Origin: Bog-756 sp963769765
GTDB taxonomy: Bacteria; Actinomycetota; Acidimicrobiia; Acidimicrobiales; RAAP-2
Assembly: GCA_963769765.1 (NCBI GenBank)
Contig: CAVYNA010000004.1
Location: 124,001 to 188,000, forward strand
DNA length: 64,000 nt
Direction: 5' to 3'
The notes under the pieces were generated by a model that was given only the letters and a program-made list of their open reading frames with translations, did no database searches and was not told the origin of the DNA. The translations under genes were made by a program, and so were the position numbers. Below are positions 17,128-25,609 of this stretch, piece after piece; position 1 is the stretch's first letter; each line of letters opens with the position of its first letter.

Positions 17128-20100
17128 TCAGCCGGGCCGGTGGTCGCCGACCGTCAGGGCATCGGGCTCGGGTTCGGGCACTTCGAGTGCTTCCCCAGCC
17201 GCCACATCCCGGCGGTCGTCACCATCGCCTCGGGCTGCGGCGGCTGCCGCCCGGCGAGCGCTGCGCTGGAGCACCACGCCCACGATCGCGTCGCCACCGA
17301 GGAAGACGACACCGGCCCACGCCCACTTGCTGGCCTTCGCGAACGAGAGCGTCCACGCACCGTCGGGCGGGAGGTGGACCCGGTACTGGTGCACCGCGGT
17401 GTAGAGGCCGGCCGCAAGGATGCAGACGACCGCCGCGACACCGAGCAGGATGCGCAGGCGGGGAACGAGCAGGACGAGCACGGAAGCCACGCCGACGGCG
17501 AGCCCCGCGGTCTGCGACGAGATCAGCGAGGCCAGCCCGCCGGACAGTGCGCCGGTGAGGAGCGCGACCCAGACGGGAGCGCGCGGACCCGTGGACGCGA
17601 AGGGGGTGACCATCGTGGGGGAGGGGATCTCCTCGGCCGGATCGTCCGGCTCCGAGGCGCCCACGGCACTGTGTCGGCCGCGCCGTGCCCTGCGTCTCGG
17701 TCGGAAGGCGAGCACGATGCACGCGACGATCGCAAGGCCCGAGACGATGAGGGAGAGGTCGACGCCGCGTTGGGGCTGCCACTGCAGCACGACGGCGAGC
17801 GTGCCCCCGTGCGCCGCGGCGAGGGCGGAGCCGTCGACGGTCCACCCGTTGGCGAACCCGTCGAGGAGCACGGGCCGGCCGAGGCTGTGCCCGCCGGCAG
17901 CCGTCGCGGTCCATCCGTTGTTGATGCTCTCACCGAGGACCAGCTCGACCGGGGCACTCGACGCCGATGTGGCTCCCGAGGGAGGCCCGACGGCGCCGGC
18001 GACGGGGAGGGCGGTCGATCTCGAGAGCAAGAGGTGGACCGAGGTGGCGGTCGCGCTGGTGACCGTCACGGCAGGTGCCGGGGCGACCGGCGGCGCAGCG
18101 AGGGTGGTCGGTGTGGCCAGCGGCATCGGGCCGCCACCCGGCGCGGAGTCGAAGGCGAGCTGGTCGAGATCGAAGCCGCCGGTCTGCCCGGCGAGCGCCC
18201 GGAGGGTGTGGGCACCGGGCCCGAGGATCACGCCGCGCGCGTCCGGGCCGCACAGCGAGACCGTGAGGCCCTGCCGGTCGAGCGCGTCCGACGTCGAGCC
18301 GCTGATCGAGATCCACAGCGGCCGGCCGTCGATGTAGAGCAGGTCGTCGCGACAGGTCGTGGGGATGGCGGTGGGCAGTGCCGCCGCGCGCACGCCGGGG
18401 ATGCCGACTTCCGCGATCGCGATCGGCATGGCGATGGGGGTCTTCGAGTAGTAGTTCGGGGTGTTCTCGATGCGCACCGCGTCGACCGTGATCCGGATGC
18501 TCTGACCGTGCAGGGTCGGGAAGACGACCGGCACGTCGGTGACCGAACCGGCGACGCGGCTGTCTGCGATCGGGGGCAGCGGGACGGTCGCGCTCCCGCT
18601 GTCGGTCGAGACGGTGAGCGTGGTCGGCACCGAGTGCTGGGCGTCGGCGACGACCTGGAGATCGAGGTGGTCGAAGCTGATGGGACGGCCCAGGTCGTAG
18701 TGCAGCCACTGGCCGGCCTGGTGGGAGACACCGAAGCCCGGCTCCCAGACCGTCGACGAGCTGCCGTCGACGGTCGCGATCGCACCGGCCCGGAGGTCCC
18801 CCGGCAGCCGCCCGAGCGAGTAGGCCACGACCCCCGAGCCGATCGTGCCGGGTCGGCCCACCAGCCGGTCGATCATGTCGTCCGGGATCAGCGCGGAGAT
18901 GCGCGCCGTGCCGGTCAGCGAGAACGACCGCGGCGTGGGCAGCCAGAACGTTCGGGCCAGAGCGGTTTCGATGTCCCGGCGGGGTGGTGTGCCCGAGCTG
19001 CGCAGGCGGGTCATCACGAGGCTCAGCCGGTCCGAGAGCGACGAGGTGCCGAAGGCCGTGAGCAGGTCGCTCGGCATCGAGATGGTCTCGTCCGCGACGA
19101 TGCCCGGGATCCCGACCTCGGCCAACCCGACAGAACTGCGCGAGCCCACCGGGACCCGCGGGTCGGCCACCCCGACCCCGCTCACCGTGATCCGGAGCGT
19201 CGTGAAGGTGCGCTGCGGGAAGCTGACCACCTGACCGGTCGCGGTCCGCGATGCCGGCCCGAGCGGGACCGAGATCGGATGGCCGCCGTCGAAGGTCAAG
19301 GTGGCAGAGGAGATCCAGCGGTCGGGATCGCCGGTCTGGGGCTGGACGATGGTGATCGAGCTCTCGGTGATCGGGTGGAGAAGCACGACCTGCCACCACT
19401 GTCCCAGCTGCTGGGTGAACGAGTCGGTGAGCCACGCAGTCTGCGTGTTCGCGTCGAGGGCGGCGGGCGGACGGTCCTCGGGGAGGTAGGTGATCGACGA
19501 GCCGTAGGACGAGGCGGTGACCGACGAGACCCCGTTCAGCACGGAAGTCGTCTGCGCGTCGGCCGGCGCTCCGGGGAAGAGGTCGAGCGGCGCGTCGCTC
19601 GGGTCGGCGGTGTCGGGCGGTTGGGTCGCCGTCTCGGTGTACCCGGTGTTCTCGTTGAGCGAGTTCCAGCGGTACCCCTGCTTGCGGTTGGTGTCGGTCA
19701 CCACCAGCTCGGCGGGCCGTGACGCGAGCTGGTTGCGAAGCGCGTGATGGGTGTCGAGCGTGCCCGCGTAGAAGATGGTCGGATTGCCCTTGAGCAGTCC
19801 GACCGAGGCCGCGCTCACGATGCCCGACGCGTCCCCGTCGACGATCAACGGGGTCGCGGTCGATTCCGCGCGGACGATCGGCCGCGGGTTGGCAACCGTG
19901 TAGGAGACGAGCGGAGCCGGCCATCCCGCATCAGGCGGCAGGCCGAGCGTGGCCTCGTCGAAATGTGGCACCACCGGCGGGATGTTGGGCCGCGGCGCGC
20001 CGTAGGGGACCGGATCGCTGAGACCGGCCGGCGTCGTCGCGAGCTGGGCGGCGACCAGTTGGGGGAGGGGGGTGTCGTATCGCTCGTACGCCTGGTCGTA

Positions 20101-21759
20101 CTGGACCAGCACGTCGCCGGCGCTCAGCAGTGAGGCCATCGGCGCCAGCGCATTCCACTGCATGGTGCCGTCCTGCAGCGGCGAGTCGAGCGCGCCGAGC
20201 GTGTTCGAAGTCGCCATCGAGCCCATGATCTGCTGCTCGTGGGTCACGAACGGCCGGGTCATCAGGGCCGGGTAGACGGTGTCGATGGTGTCGCCCCAGC
20301 GGTAGGCCGCGAAGTTGTTGCCCGGAAGCGCGTACACCCTCGTCCCGGGGTGCGCGTGGTCGAGCGCGGCTGCGGCCGCGCGCACGTAGGGCGGCGGGGT
20401 GGCCGGCTGGTTGAACCCGTTGGCGATGATCGCCCCCGTCCACAACGGGGTCGACGCGGCCGCGATCGCCGCCACGGCGATCCCGCCGACGATCAGTCCG
20501 AACCGCCGGAACCGGAAGGAGCACGCGCTGACGCCGCCCCCGAGGAACATCGCGAGGCTGAGGATGATCACCGGTGACGCGCGGTCGGTCGACCGCATGG
20601 CGAGGCCGGCGGTGGTGTCGACCATGATCGCCTTGAGCACCGAGCCGACCGTCGACGGGCTGCCGTAGGGATTGGGACCGACTGCGAGCACCATGCCGAC
20701 GACGGTGATGAGCACGAAATAGGCACGATGCCGCCACCGGGCGAGGAACGCCGCGGCGAAGCAGAGCACCGGCACGGCGAAGCTCGCGACGATGAGAGCG
20801 ACGTTCTGGGTGTACTCGACCGAGGCCTGGGTCCACGGTCCCAACCGGTCTGCGCCGTAGAAGTACCAGTACCCGAGCCCCCGGATGATCTCCGAGGCGA
20901 GGGAGGCTCCGCTCGTGGCGGGCACCGTCTCGGTGAACTTGAGCACGTTGACCCCGTACGCCGCCTCGATCTGCAGGCCGATCGCCCACCAGAGCGAGAC
21001 GAGGGCGGTGAGCAGCGCGACCTTCCAGGCGACGCCCCACGCCTTCTTCCACGTCGACTCGCGCGCGATGAGGACGGCGTAGGGAAGCCAGAGCGCCGGG
21101 GCGATGCCGACATAGAGGATCGAGCTCGCGTTGATGCCGCTCACCAGGGCGACGACGAGCGCGAACAGCGCCGGGTACCTCCAACCGCCACGCCGGAGCG
21201 CGAGCACGACGAACGCGATCATCCAGGGGAGACCGGCCCAGGGCATGAGGATGACCGAGATCCGCCCCGCGTACTGGAGGACGTAGGGGGTGAACATGAA
21301 ACCGACCGCCGCCACGTACCTCCCCGGACCGGTGAGCCCGACGGCCCGGCAGAGGTAGAGCACCCCCGCGCCGGCGGCGAAGAGCAGGCAGCCCATCCAC
21401 AGCCGCTGCGCGACCCAGAGGGGCACGTGGAGCTCGGCGAGCACCCAGTAGAACGGCCCCATCGGGAGCAGGTAACCGATGTTCTCGTGGGTGACCGTCC
21501 CGAGCCCCACGTTCGGGTCCCAGAGCGAGATCGCCTGGCGGACGTAGCGACCCGGGTCGAGGTACAGGTACGTCTTCGTGTCGTCGGTGACCGTGCCGGG
21601 TTGCGAGGCGAGCATCGGCACGAACGCCAAGACGGCGAGGGCCGAATAGTCGACGATCGCCCGGAGCCGGCTCGGACGCCGCAGCTCCGATACGAGCGAT
21701 CCGCGGTGGTCAGGGGTCCCGTCTGCGGGCGCGGCCAAGGAAGGTTGGGGATCCGACAC
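17128..21759 (-). CDS. AftD-like alpha-(1->3)-arabinofuranosyltransferase
   Basis: About 1543 residues. The N-terminal third is a multi-pass GT-C domain (roughly a dozen helices). Its first extracytoplasmic loop has TVTDDTKTYLYLDPGRY, with the acidic pair expected at a GT-C active site, and LWDPNVGLGTVTHENIGYLL, diagnostic of the AftD/DUF3367 family. The middle is a large extracellular region with at least two discoidin-like carbohydrate-binding modules (for example around DHLDLQVVADAQHS). The C-terminus has two or three further membrane helices. In mycobacteria AftD acts on arabinogalactan and lipoarabinomannan. The GTG at 21759 (MSDPQPS) is preferred over an upstream in-frame start; a TACACT hexamer at 21771-21776 lies 11 bases before it. 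It is convergent with the flippase gene and divergent from the methyltransferase. Confidence 0.85.
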   Translation of the reverse strand: MSDPQPSLAAPADGTPDHRGSLVSELRRPSRLRAIVDYSALAVLAFVPMLASQPGTVTDDTKTYLYLDPGRYVRQAISLWDPNVGLGTVTHENIGYLLPMGPFYWVLAELHVPLWVAQRLWMGCLLFAAGAGVLYLCRAVGLTGPGRYVAAVGFMFTPYVLQYAGRISVILMPWAGLPWMIAFVVLALRRGGWRYPALFALVVALVSGINASSILYVGIAPALWLPYAVLIARESTWKKAWGVAWKVALLTALVSLWWAIGLQIEAAYGVNVLKFTETVPATSGASLASEIIRGLGYWYFYGADRLGPWTQASVEYTQNVALIVASFAVPVLCFAAAFLARWRHRAYFVLITVVGMVLAVGPNPYGSPSTVGSVLKAIMVDTTAGLAMRSTDRASPVIILSLAMFLGGGVSACSFRFRRFGLIVGGIAVAAIAAASTPLWTGAIIANGFNQPATPPPYVRAAAAALDHAHPGTRVYALPGNNFAAYRWGDTIDTVYPALMTRPFVTHEQQIMGSMATSNTLGALDSPLQDGTMQWNALAPMASLLSAGDVLVQYDQAYERYDTPLPQLVAAQLATTPAGLSDPVPYGAPRPNIPPVVPHFDEATLGLPPDAGWPAPLVSYTVANPRPIVRAESTATPLIVDGDASGIVSAASVGLLKGNPTIFYAGTLDTHHALRNQLASRPAELVVTDTNRKQGYRWNSLNENTGYTETATQPPDTADPSDAPLDLFPGAPADAQTTSVLNGVSSVTASSYGSSITYLPEDRPPAALDANTQTAWLTDSFTQQLGQWWQVVLLHPITESSITIVQPQTGDPDRWISSATLTFDGGHPISVPLGPASRTATGQVVSFPQRTFTTLRITVSGVGVADPRVPVGSRSSVGLAEVGIPGIVADETISMPSDLLTAFGTSSLSDRLSLVMTRLRSSGTPPRRDIETALARTFWLPTPRSFSLTGTARISALIPDDMIDRLVGRPGTIGSGVVAYSLGRLPGDLRAGAIATVDGSSSTVWEPGFGVSHQAGQWLHYDLGRPISFDHLDLQVVADAQHSVPTTLTVSTDSGSATVPLPPIADSRVAGSVTDVPVVFPTLHGQSIRITVDAVRIENTPNYYSKTPIAMPIAIAEVGIPGVRAAALPTAIPTTCRDDLLYIDGRPLWISISGSTSDALDRQGLTVSLCGPDARGVILGPGAHTLRALAGQTGGFDLDQLAFDSAPGGGPMPLATPTTLAAPPVAPAPAVTVTSATATSVHLLLSRSTALPVAGAVGPPSGATSASSAPVELVLGESINNGWTATAAGGHSLGRPVLLDGFANGWTVDGSALAAAHGGTLAVVLQWQPQRGVDLSLIVSGLAIVACIVLAFRPRRRARRGRHSAVGASEPDDPAEEIPSPTMVTPFASTGPRAPVWVALLTGALSGGLASLISSQTAGLAVGVASVLVLLVPRLRILLGVAAVVCILAAGLYTAVHQYRVHLPPDGAWTLSFAKASKWAWAGVVFLGGDAIVGVVLQRSARRAAAAAARGDGDDRRDVAAGEALEVPEPEPDALTVGDHRPG

Positions 21760-21770
21760 GAGTGCTCGGT

Positions 21771-21776
21771 AGTGTA
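21771..21776 (-). promoter_or_regulatory. Candidate -10 element (TACACT) for the AftD-like gene
   Basis: On the minus strand TTTACACT lies 11 bases before the GTG start at 21759 within an AT-richer patch. It would give a very short leader. No good -35 at the right spacing. Confidence 0.4.
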
Positions 21777-21849
21777 AACAACCGTTCAACCGGCAGGTGA
21801 CCACTTCTGGCCATCTCCAGTGCCGGTGCCGAGGACCACGGGGGGTGCG

Positions 21850-22707
21850 GTGAGCGACGACGAGACCCAGGCAGGGCGGCCCGGGGCGACCCCGACCGTC
21901 CGGCAGGACAAGGAGGAGCGGCGCCTCACCGGCGAGCGGCCAATGGAGGGGGTGACGCCCGATTCACTGCTGGCCCTGCATGCGGCCGGCTACCGCACCG
22001 TCATCGAACGGCTGGGCAGCGGCACCGTGCTCGACGTGGGCTGCGGCCAGGGGTTCGAGTCCGCCCGCTTCCTCGGTGACGACCGGGCGGTCGTCGGCGT
22101 CGACTACAGCTCGGACGCCGTCGCCACCGCGGCGGCCCGCTGGCGGCCGGTCGGGCTTGAGGTCGGACAGATGAACGCGCTCGCGCTCGGCCTGGCCGAG
22201 GGCAGCTTCAGGTGGGCGTGCTCTTCCCACCTCATCGAGCACTTCGACGATCCGGAGGGGCACGTCCGCGAGCTCGCCCGGGTGCTCGCCGACGACGGCA
22301 CGGCGTTCTTCTTGACCCCGAACGCGCCGGCCGACTTCGAGAACCCCTTCCACATCCACCTCTTCGAACCGGACGACCTCGCCGAGCTGCTCGGTCGACA
22401 TTTCGAGGAGGTGACGGTGCAGGGTCTCGACGCGACGCCGAAGGTCAAAGCCGACTTCACCGCCCGGCGCGAACGGGCCAACCGGGTGCTCAAGCTCGAC
22501 GTCTTCGACCTCCGGCACCGGATCCCGCGCTCGTGGTACGTCGCCACCTACACCCGGGTGCTCCCGCTCGCCTACCGCCTGATCGCCCGCGGTGACGCCG
22601 GCGGGGTGACGGGCATCACGGCCGACGACTTCTTCGTCACCGACCAGCTGGACCGGACCACGATGGTGCTCTTCGCGACCTGTTCGCACCCTCGCCGGAC
22701 CGCCTGA
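21850..22707 (+). CDS. Class I SAM-dependent methyltransferase
   Basis: 285 residues. The AdoMet-binding motif I VLDVGCGQGFES lies near residue 64, with the acidic residue of motif II in VVGVDYSS. SSHLIEHFDDPEGHVREL and the following ALADDGTAFFLTPN-like strand fit the methyltransferase 11/23 group often found in glycan or lipid clusters. The GTG at 21850 (MSDDETQ) is chosen because the encoded protein is conserved-looking from there; a GTG at 21820 is possible. It is divergent from the AftD-like gene and lies 34 bases before coaE. The acceptor is unknown; methyl capping of a surface sugar is one possibility. Confidence 0.75.
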   Translation: MSDDETQAGRPGATPTVRQDKEERRLTGERPMEGVTPDSLLALHAAGYRTVIERLGSGTVLDVGCGQGFESARFLGDDRAVVGVDYSSDAVATAAARWRPVGLEVGQMNALALGLAEGSFRWACSSHLIEHFDDPEGHVRELARVLADDGTAFFLTPNAPADFENPFHIHLFEPDDLAELLGRHFEEVTVQGLDATPKVKADFTARRERANRVLKLDVFDLRHRIPRSWYVATYTRVLPLAYRLIARGDAGGVTGITADDFFVTDQLDRTTMVLFATCSHPRRTA

Positions 22708-22741
22708 CCGGGCGCGACGAACGGACCGGGCGACTTACCCG

Positions 22742-23383
22742 ATGCTCGCGGTGGGGCTGACCGGAGGGATCGGTGCCGGCAAGTCGACCGCGGCTGCGCT
22801 GCTGGTCGAGCACGGCGCCGTCCTCGTCGACGCGGACACGGTCGCGCGCGAGGTGGTGGCGCCCGGCGGTCCCGCCTACCAGCCCCTCGTCGACCGCTTC
22901 GGACAGGACGTGCTCGACGCCGAGGGGCTGATCGACCGGCCTCGCCTCGCCGAGCTGGTGTTCGGCCACCCCGAGGCGCTCGCCGACCTCAACGCGATCA
23001 CCCATCCCGCCATCGGGATCGAGATGATCGCGCGGAAGGACGCCTTTGCCGGCACCGACGAGATCGTCGTGCTCGACATCCCGCTCCTGCGCGCCGAACA
23101 CCGCGACCTGCTGTCCCTTGCGGCCGTGGTGGTCGTCGACGCCCCGCCGGAGGTCGCGCTCGACCGTCTCACGACCCAGCGGGGGATGCCCGAGGACGAC
23201 GCCCGTGCCCGCATGGCTGCCCAACCCGACCGTGCGGCGCGGCTCGTTGGGGCGGACCTGGTGATCGACAACTCAAGCGACGAGGCCCACCTCCGGGCCG
23301 AGGTGGACCGGGTCTGGTCCGCGCTGGTCGACCTGCGGGCCGCCCTCGGACCGACGGAGGGACCGGCGGGGACGGTGGGCTGA
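22742..23383 (+). CDS. coaE: Dephospho-CoA kinase
   Basis: 213 residues, full length for the family. The P-loop GLTGGIGAGKSTAA is at residues 5-18, followed by LVDADTVAREVV with the substrate-binding aspartate. The lid-region arginines are in RMAAQPDRAARLVGADLVIDN. It phosphorylates the 3'-OH of dephospho-CoA in the last step of CoA synthesis. Many actinobacterial CoaE proteins carry a C-terminal GrpB-like domain; this one does not. It sits directly before uvrB as usual, but is separated from rpsA by 20 kb. Confidence 0.95.
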   Translation: MLAVGLTGGIGAGKSTAAALLVEHGAVLVDADTVAREVVAPGGPAYQPLVDRFGQDVLDAEGLIDRPRLAELVFGHPEALADLNAITHPAIGIEMIARKDAFAGTDEIVVLDIPLLRAEHRDLLSLAAVVVVDAPPEVALDRLTTQRGMPEDDARARMAAQPDRAARLVGADLVIDNSSDEAHLRAEVDRVWSALVDLRAALGPTEGPAGTVG

Positions 23384-23414
23384 CCGCACCGGCGCTCCGC
23401 GGGAGGCCTCCCGG

Positions 23415-23420
23415 TACCAT
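23415..23420 (+). promoter_or_regulatory. -10 element (TACCAT) for leaderless uvrB
   Basis: TACCAT ends exactly 6 bases before the GTG start at 23427, so the mRNA should begin at the start codon. No LexA-type operator was seen nearby. Confidence 0.55.
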
Positions 23421-23426
23421 CGGTGC

Positions 23427-25562
23427 GTGCCCGGCTTCGAGGTCGTCTCCCCCTTCCAGCCCGCGGGCGACCAGCCCCAGGCGATCGCGGGCCTGGTGGA
23501 AGGGGTGCGCCGCGGCGACCGGTTCCAGACCCTGCTCGGCATCACCGGATCGGGAAAGACGGCGACGATCGCCTGGACGATCGAACAGGTCCAGCGCCCC
23601 ACCCTGGTCATCGAGCCGAACAAGTCGCTCGCCGCGCAGTTGGCGGCGGAGCTGAAGGAGTTCTTCCCCCGCAACCGGGTCGAGTACTTCGTCTCCTACT
23701 ACGACTACTACCAGCCCGAGGCGTACGTCCCGTCCTCGGACACGTACATCGAGAAGGACTCGTCGATCAACGACGAGATCGACCGGCTCCGGCACGCGTC
23801 GACCTCGTCGCTGCTGCTCCGGCCCGACACGATCGTCGTGGCGTCGGTCTCGTGCATCTACGGGCTGGGGTCGCCGGACGAGTACCGCGACCGGATCGTC
23901 GCGATGCGCCCCGGCGACGTCCACGAGCAGCGCGCCCTGCTCCGGCGCCTGGTCGACCTCCAGTACTCGCGCAACGACGTGACGCTCTCCCGAGGTCAGT
24001 TCCGCGTGCACGGCGACACCGTCGAGATCCATGCTGCGTACGAGAGTCGGGCAATCCGGGTCGAGTTCTTCGGCGACACCGTGGAGCGCATCCGTCCCTT
24101 CGATGTCATGACCGGCGAGATCGGAGACGACCTCGACGAGGTGGTGGTCTTCGCCAACACGCACTACGGGACCGGCGACGAGCGGCTCCGCCAGGCGGTC
24201 GCGGGCATCGAGGCCGAGTTGCGGGTGCGCCTCGGTGAGCTGAACGACGCAGGCAAGCTGCTCGAGGCCCAGCGGCTCCGGATGCGCACCGAGTACGACC
24301 TCGAGATGCTCGCGGAGACCGGGGTCTGCTCGGGCGTCGAGAACTACAGCCGCCATCTCGACGGGCGCGCACCGGGAGAGGCGCCCTACACGCTCCTCGA
24401 CTTCTTCCCGAAGGAGTTCCTCGTCGTGGTCGACGAGAGCCACGTCGCCGTGCCGCAGCTCCGCGGGCAGTTCGCCGGGGACCGGTCGCGCAAGGAGACC
24501 CTGGTCGACCACGGCTTCCGGCTGCCCTCGGCCCTCGACAACCGCCCGCTGCGCTTCGAGGAGTTCCTCGACCGGGTCGGCCAGGTGGTGCTCCTCTCGG
24601 CGACGCCGGGTCCGTGGGAGCTCGAGCACAGTGCCAACGTCGTCGAGCAGGTGGTCCGGCCGACCGGTCTCGTCGACCCGGAGGTCGACATCCAGCCGAC
24701 CACCGGCCAGATCGACGACCTGCGCCAGCGCATCGACGCGACGGTGGCCGCCGGCAACCGGGTGCTCGTGACCACCCTGACCAAGAAGATGGCCGAGGAC
24801 CTGAGCGACTACCTCGCGGAACAAGGGGTCCGGGTGCAGTACCTCCACTCCGACGTCGACACCATGGCGAGGATCGAGCTCCTCCGCGAGTTGCGGCTCG
24901 GCGTCTTCGACGTCCTCGTCGGGATCAACCTCTTGCGCGAGGGCCTCGACCTGCCCGAGGTCGGCCTCGTGGCCATCCTCGACGCCGACAAGGAGGGCTT
25001 CTTGCGGTCCGCCTCCTCGCTCATCCAGACGATGGGCCGGGCGGCGCGCAACGTGGAGGGCCGAGTCGTGATGTACGCGGACACGATCACCGACTCGATG
25101 ACCCGGGCGATCGGGGAGACCCAACGACGCCGTGCGCGACAGGTCGCCTACAACCAGGCCAACGGGATCGACCCCCGCTCCATCACCAAGTCGGTCACCG
25201 ACATCCTCGAGCGGGTCCGCGGCGACACGCTGGCGACGGCCGGAAAGCGGACGCTGGGGGGCGGACGGGCCGGGTCGGCGCGAGGGACGAAGGGGCGCAT
25301 CGCCGGGGCCGATCCACGCGCGATCGCGGCGGAGCTGGCGCGGGCGCTCGGACCCGACGCCGACGAGCTCTCCTCGCTCGTCCACCAGCTCGACGCGGAG
25401 ATGACCAAGGCCGCCGAGGAGCTCCGATTCGAGGAGGCCGCCCTGCTCCGCGACGAGATCGCGGAGCTCCGGGCACTCATGGTCCGCGACCCGGTCGACG
25501 GGAGCGGCATCGTGCCGGGGGCGATGGCCGACGAGTCCGACCTCGAGGTCGCGCCCGGCTGA
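23427..25562 (+). CDS. uvrB: Excinuclease ABC subunit B
   Basis: 711 residues. Walker A GITGSGKTATIAW is near residue 38. The damage-verifying beta-hairpin YYDYYQPEAYVP is near residue 91, the DEAD-like box VVVDESHV is near 331, and the helicase motif VI QTMGRAARNVEGRVVMYAD is near 532. A C-terminal UVR domain (LDAEMTKAAEELRFEEAALLRDEI in part) binds UvrC. UvrB receives damaged DNA from UvrA and forms the incision complex. The GTG start agrees with the -10 hexamer 6 bases upstream. uvrA follows 47 bases later from its own promoter. Confidence 0.97.
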   Translation: MPGFEVVSPFQPAGDQPQAIAGLVEGVRRGDRFQTLLGITGSGKTATIAWTIEQVQRPTLVIEPNKSLAAQLAAELKEFFPRNRVEYFVSYYDYYQPEAYVPSSDTYIEKDSSINDEIDRLRHASTSSLLLRPDTIVVASVSCIYGLGSPDEYRDRIVAMRPGDVHEQRALLRRLVDLQYSRNDVTLSRGQFRVHGDTVEIHAAYESRAIRVEFFGDTVERIRPFDVMTGEIGDDLDEVVVFANTHYGTGDERLRQAVAGIEAELRVRLGELNDAGKLLEAQRLRMRTEYDLEMLAETGVCSGVENYSRHLDGRAPGEAPYTLLDFFPKEFLVVVDESHVAVPQLRGQFAGDRSRKETLVDHGFRLPSALDNRPLRFEEFLDRVGQVVLLSATPGPWELEHSANVVEQVVRPTGLVDPEVDIQPTTGQIDDLRQRIDATVAAGNRVLVTTLTKKMAEDLSDYLAEQGVRVQYLHSDVDTMARIELLRELRLGVFDVLVGINLLREGLDLPEVGLVAILDADKEGFLRSASSLIQTMGRAARNVEGRVVMYADTITDSMTRAIGETQRRRARQVAYNQANGIDPRSITKSVTDILERVRGDTLATAGKRTLGGGRAGSARGTKGRIAGADPRAIAAELARALGPDADELSSLVHQLDAEMTKAAEELRFEEAALLRDEIAELRALMVRDPVDGSGIVPGAMADESDLEVAPG

Positions 25563-25594
25563 ACCCGCCCGCCGGGCGTCCATCCCCGCGCCGG

Positions 25595-25600
25595 TAGTCT
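25595..25600 (+). promoter_or_regulatory. -10 element (TAGTCT) for uvrA
   Basis: TAGTCT ends 9 bases before the uvrA ATG. It predicts a leaderless or nearly leaderless transcript, independent of uvrB. Confidence 0.5.
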
Positions 25601-25609
25601 CACTGGGTC

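Noticed and set aside
21752..21760. ATCCGACACG as a further tRNA-Leu att copy
   Set aside because: Only eight bases match, it lies at the start codon of the AftD-like gene, and such short matches are expected by chance.
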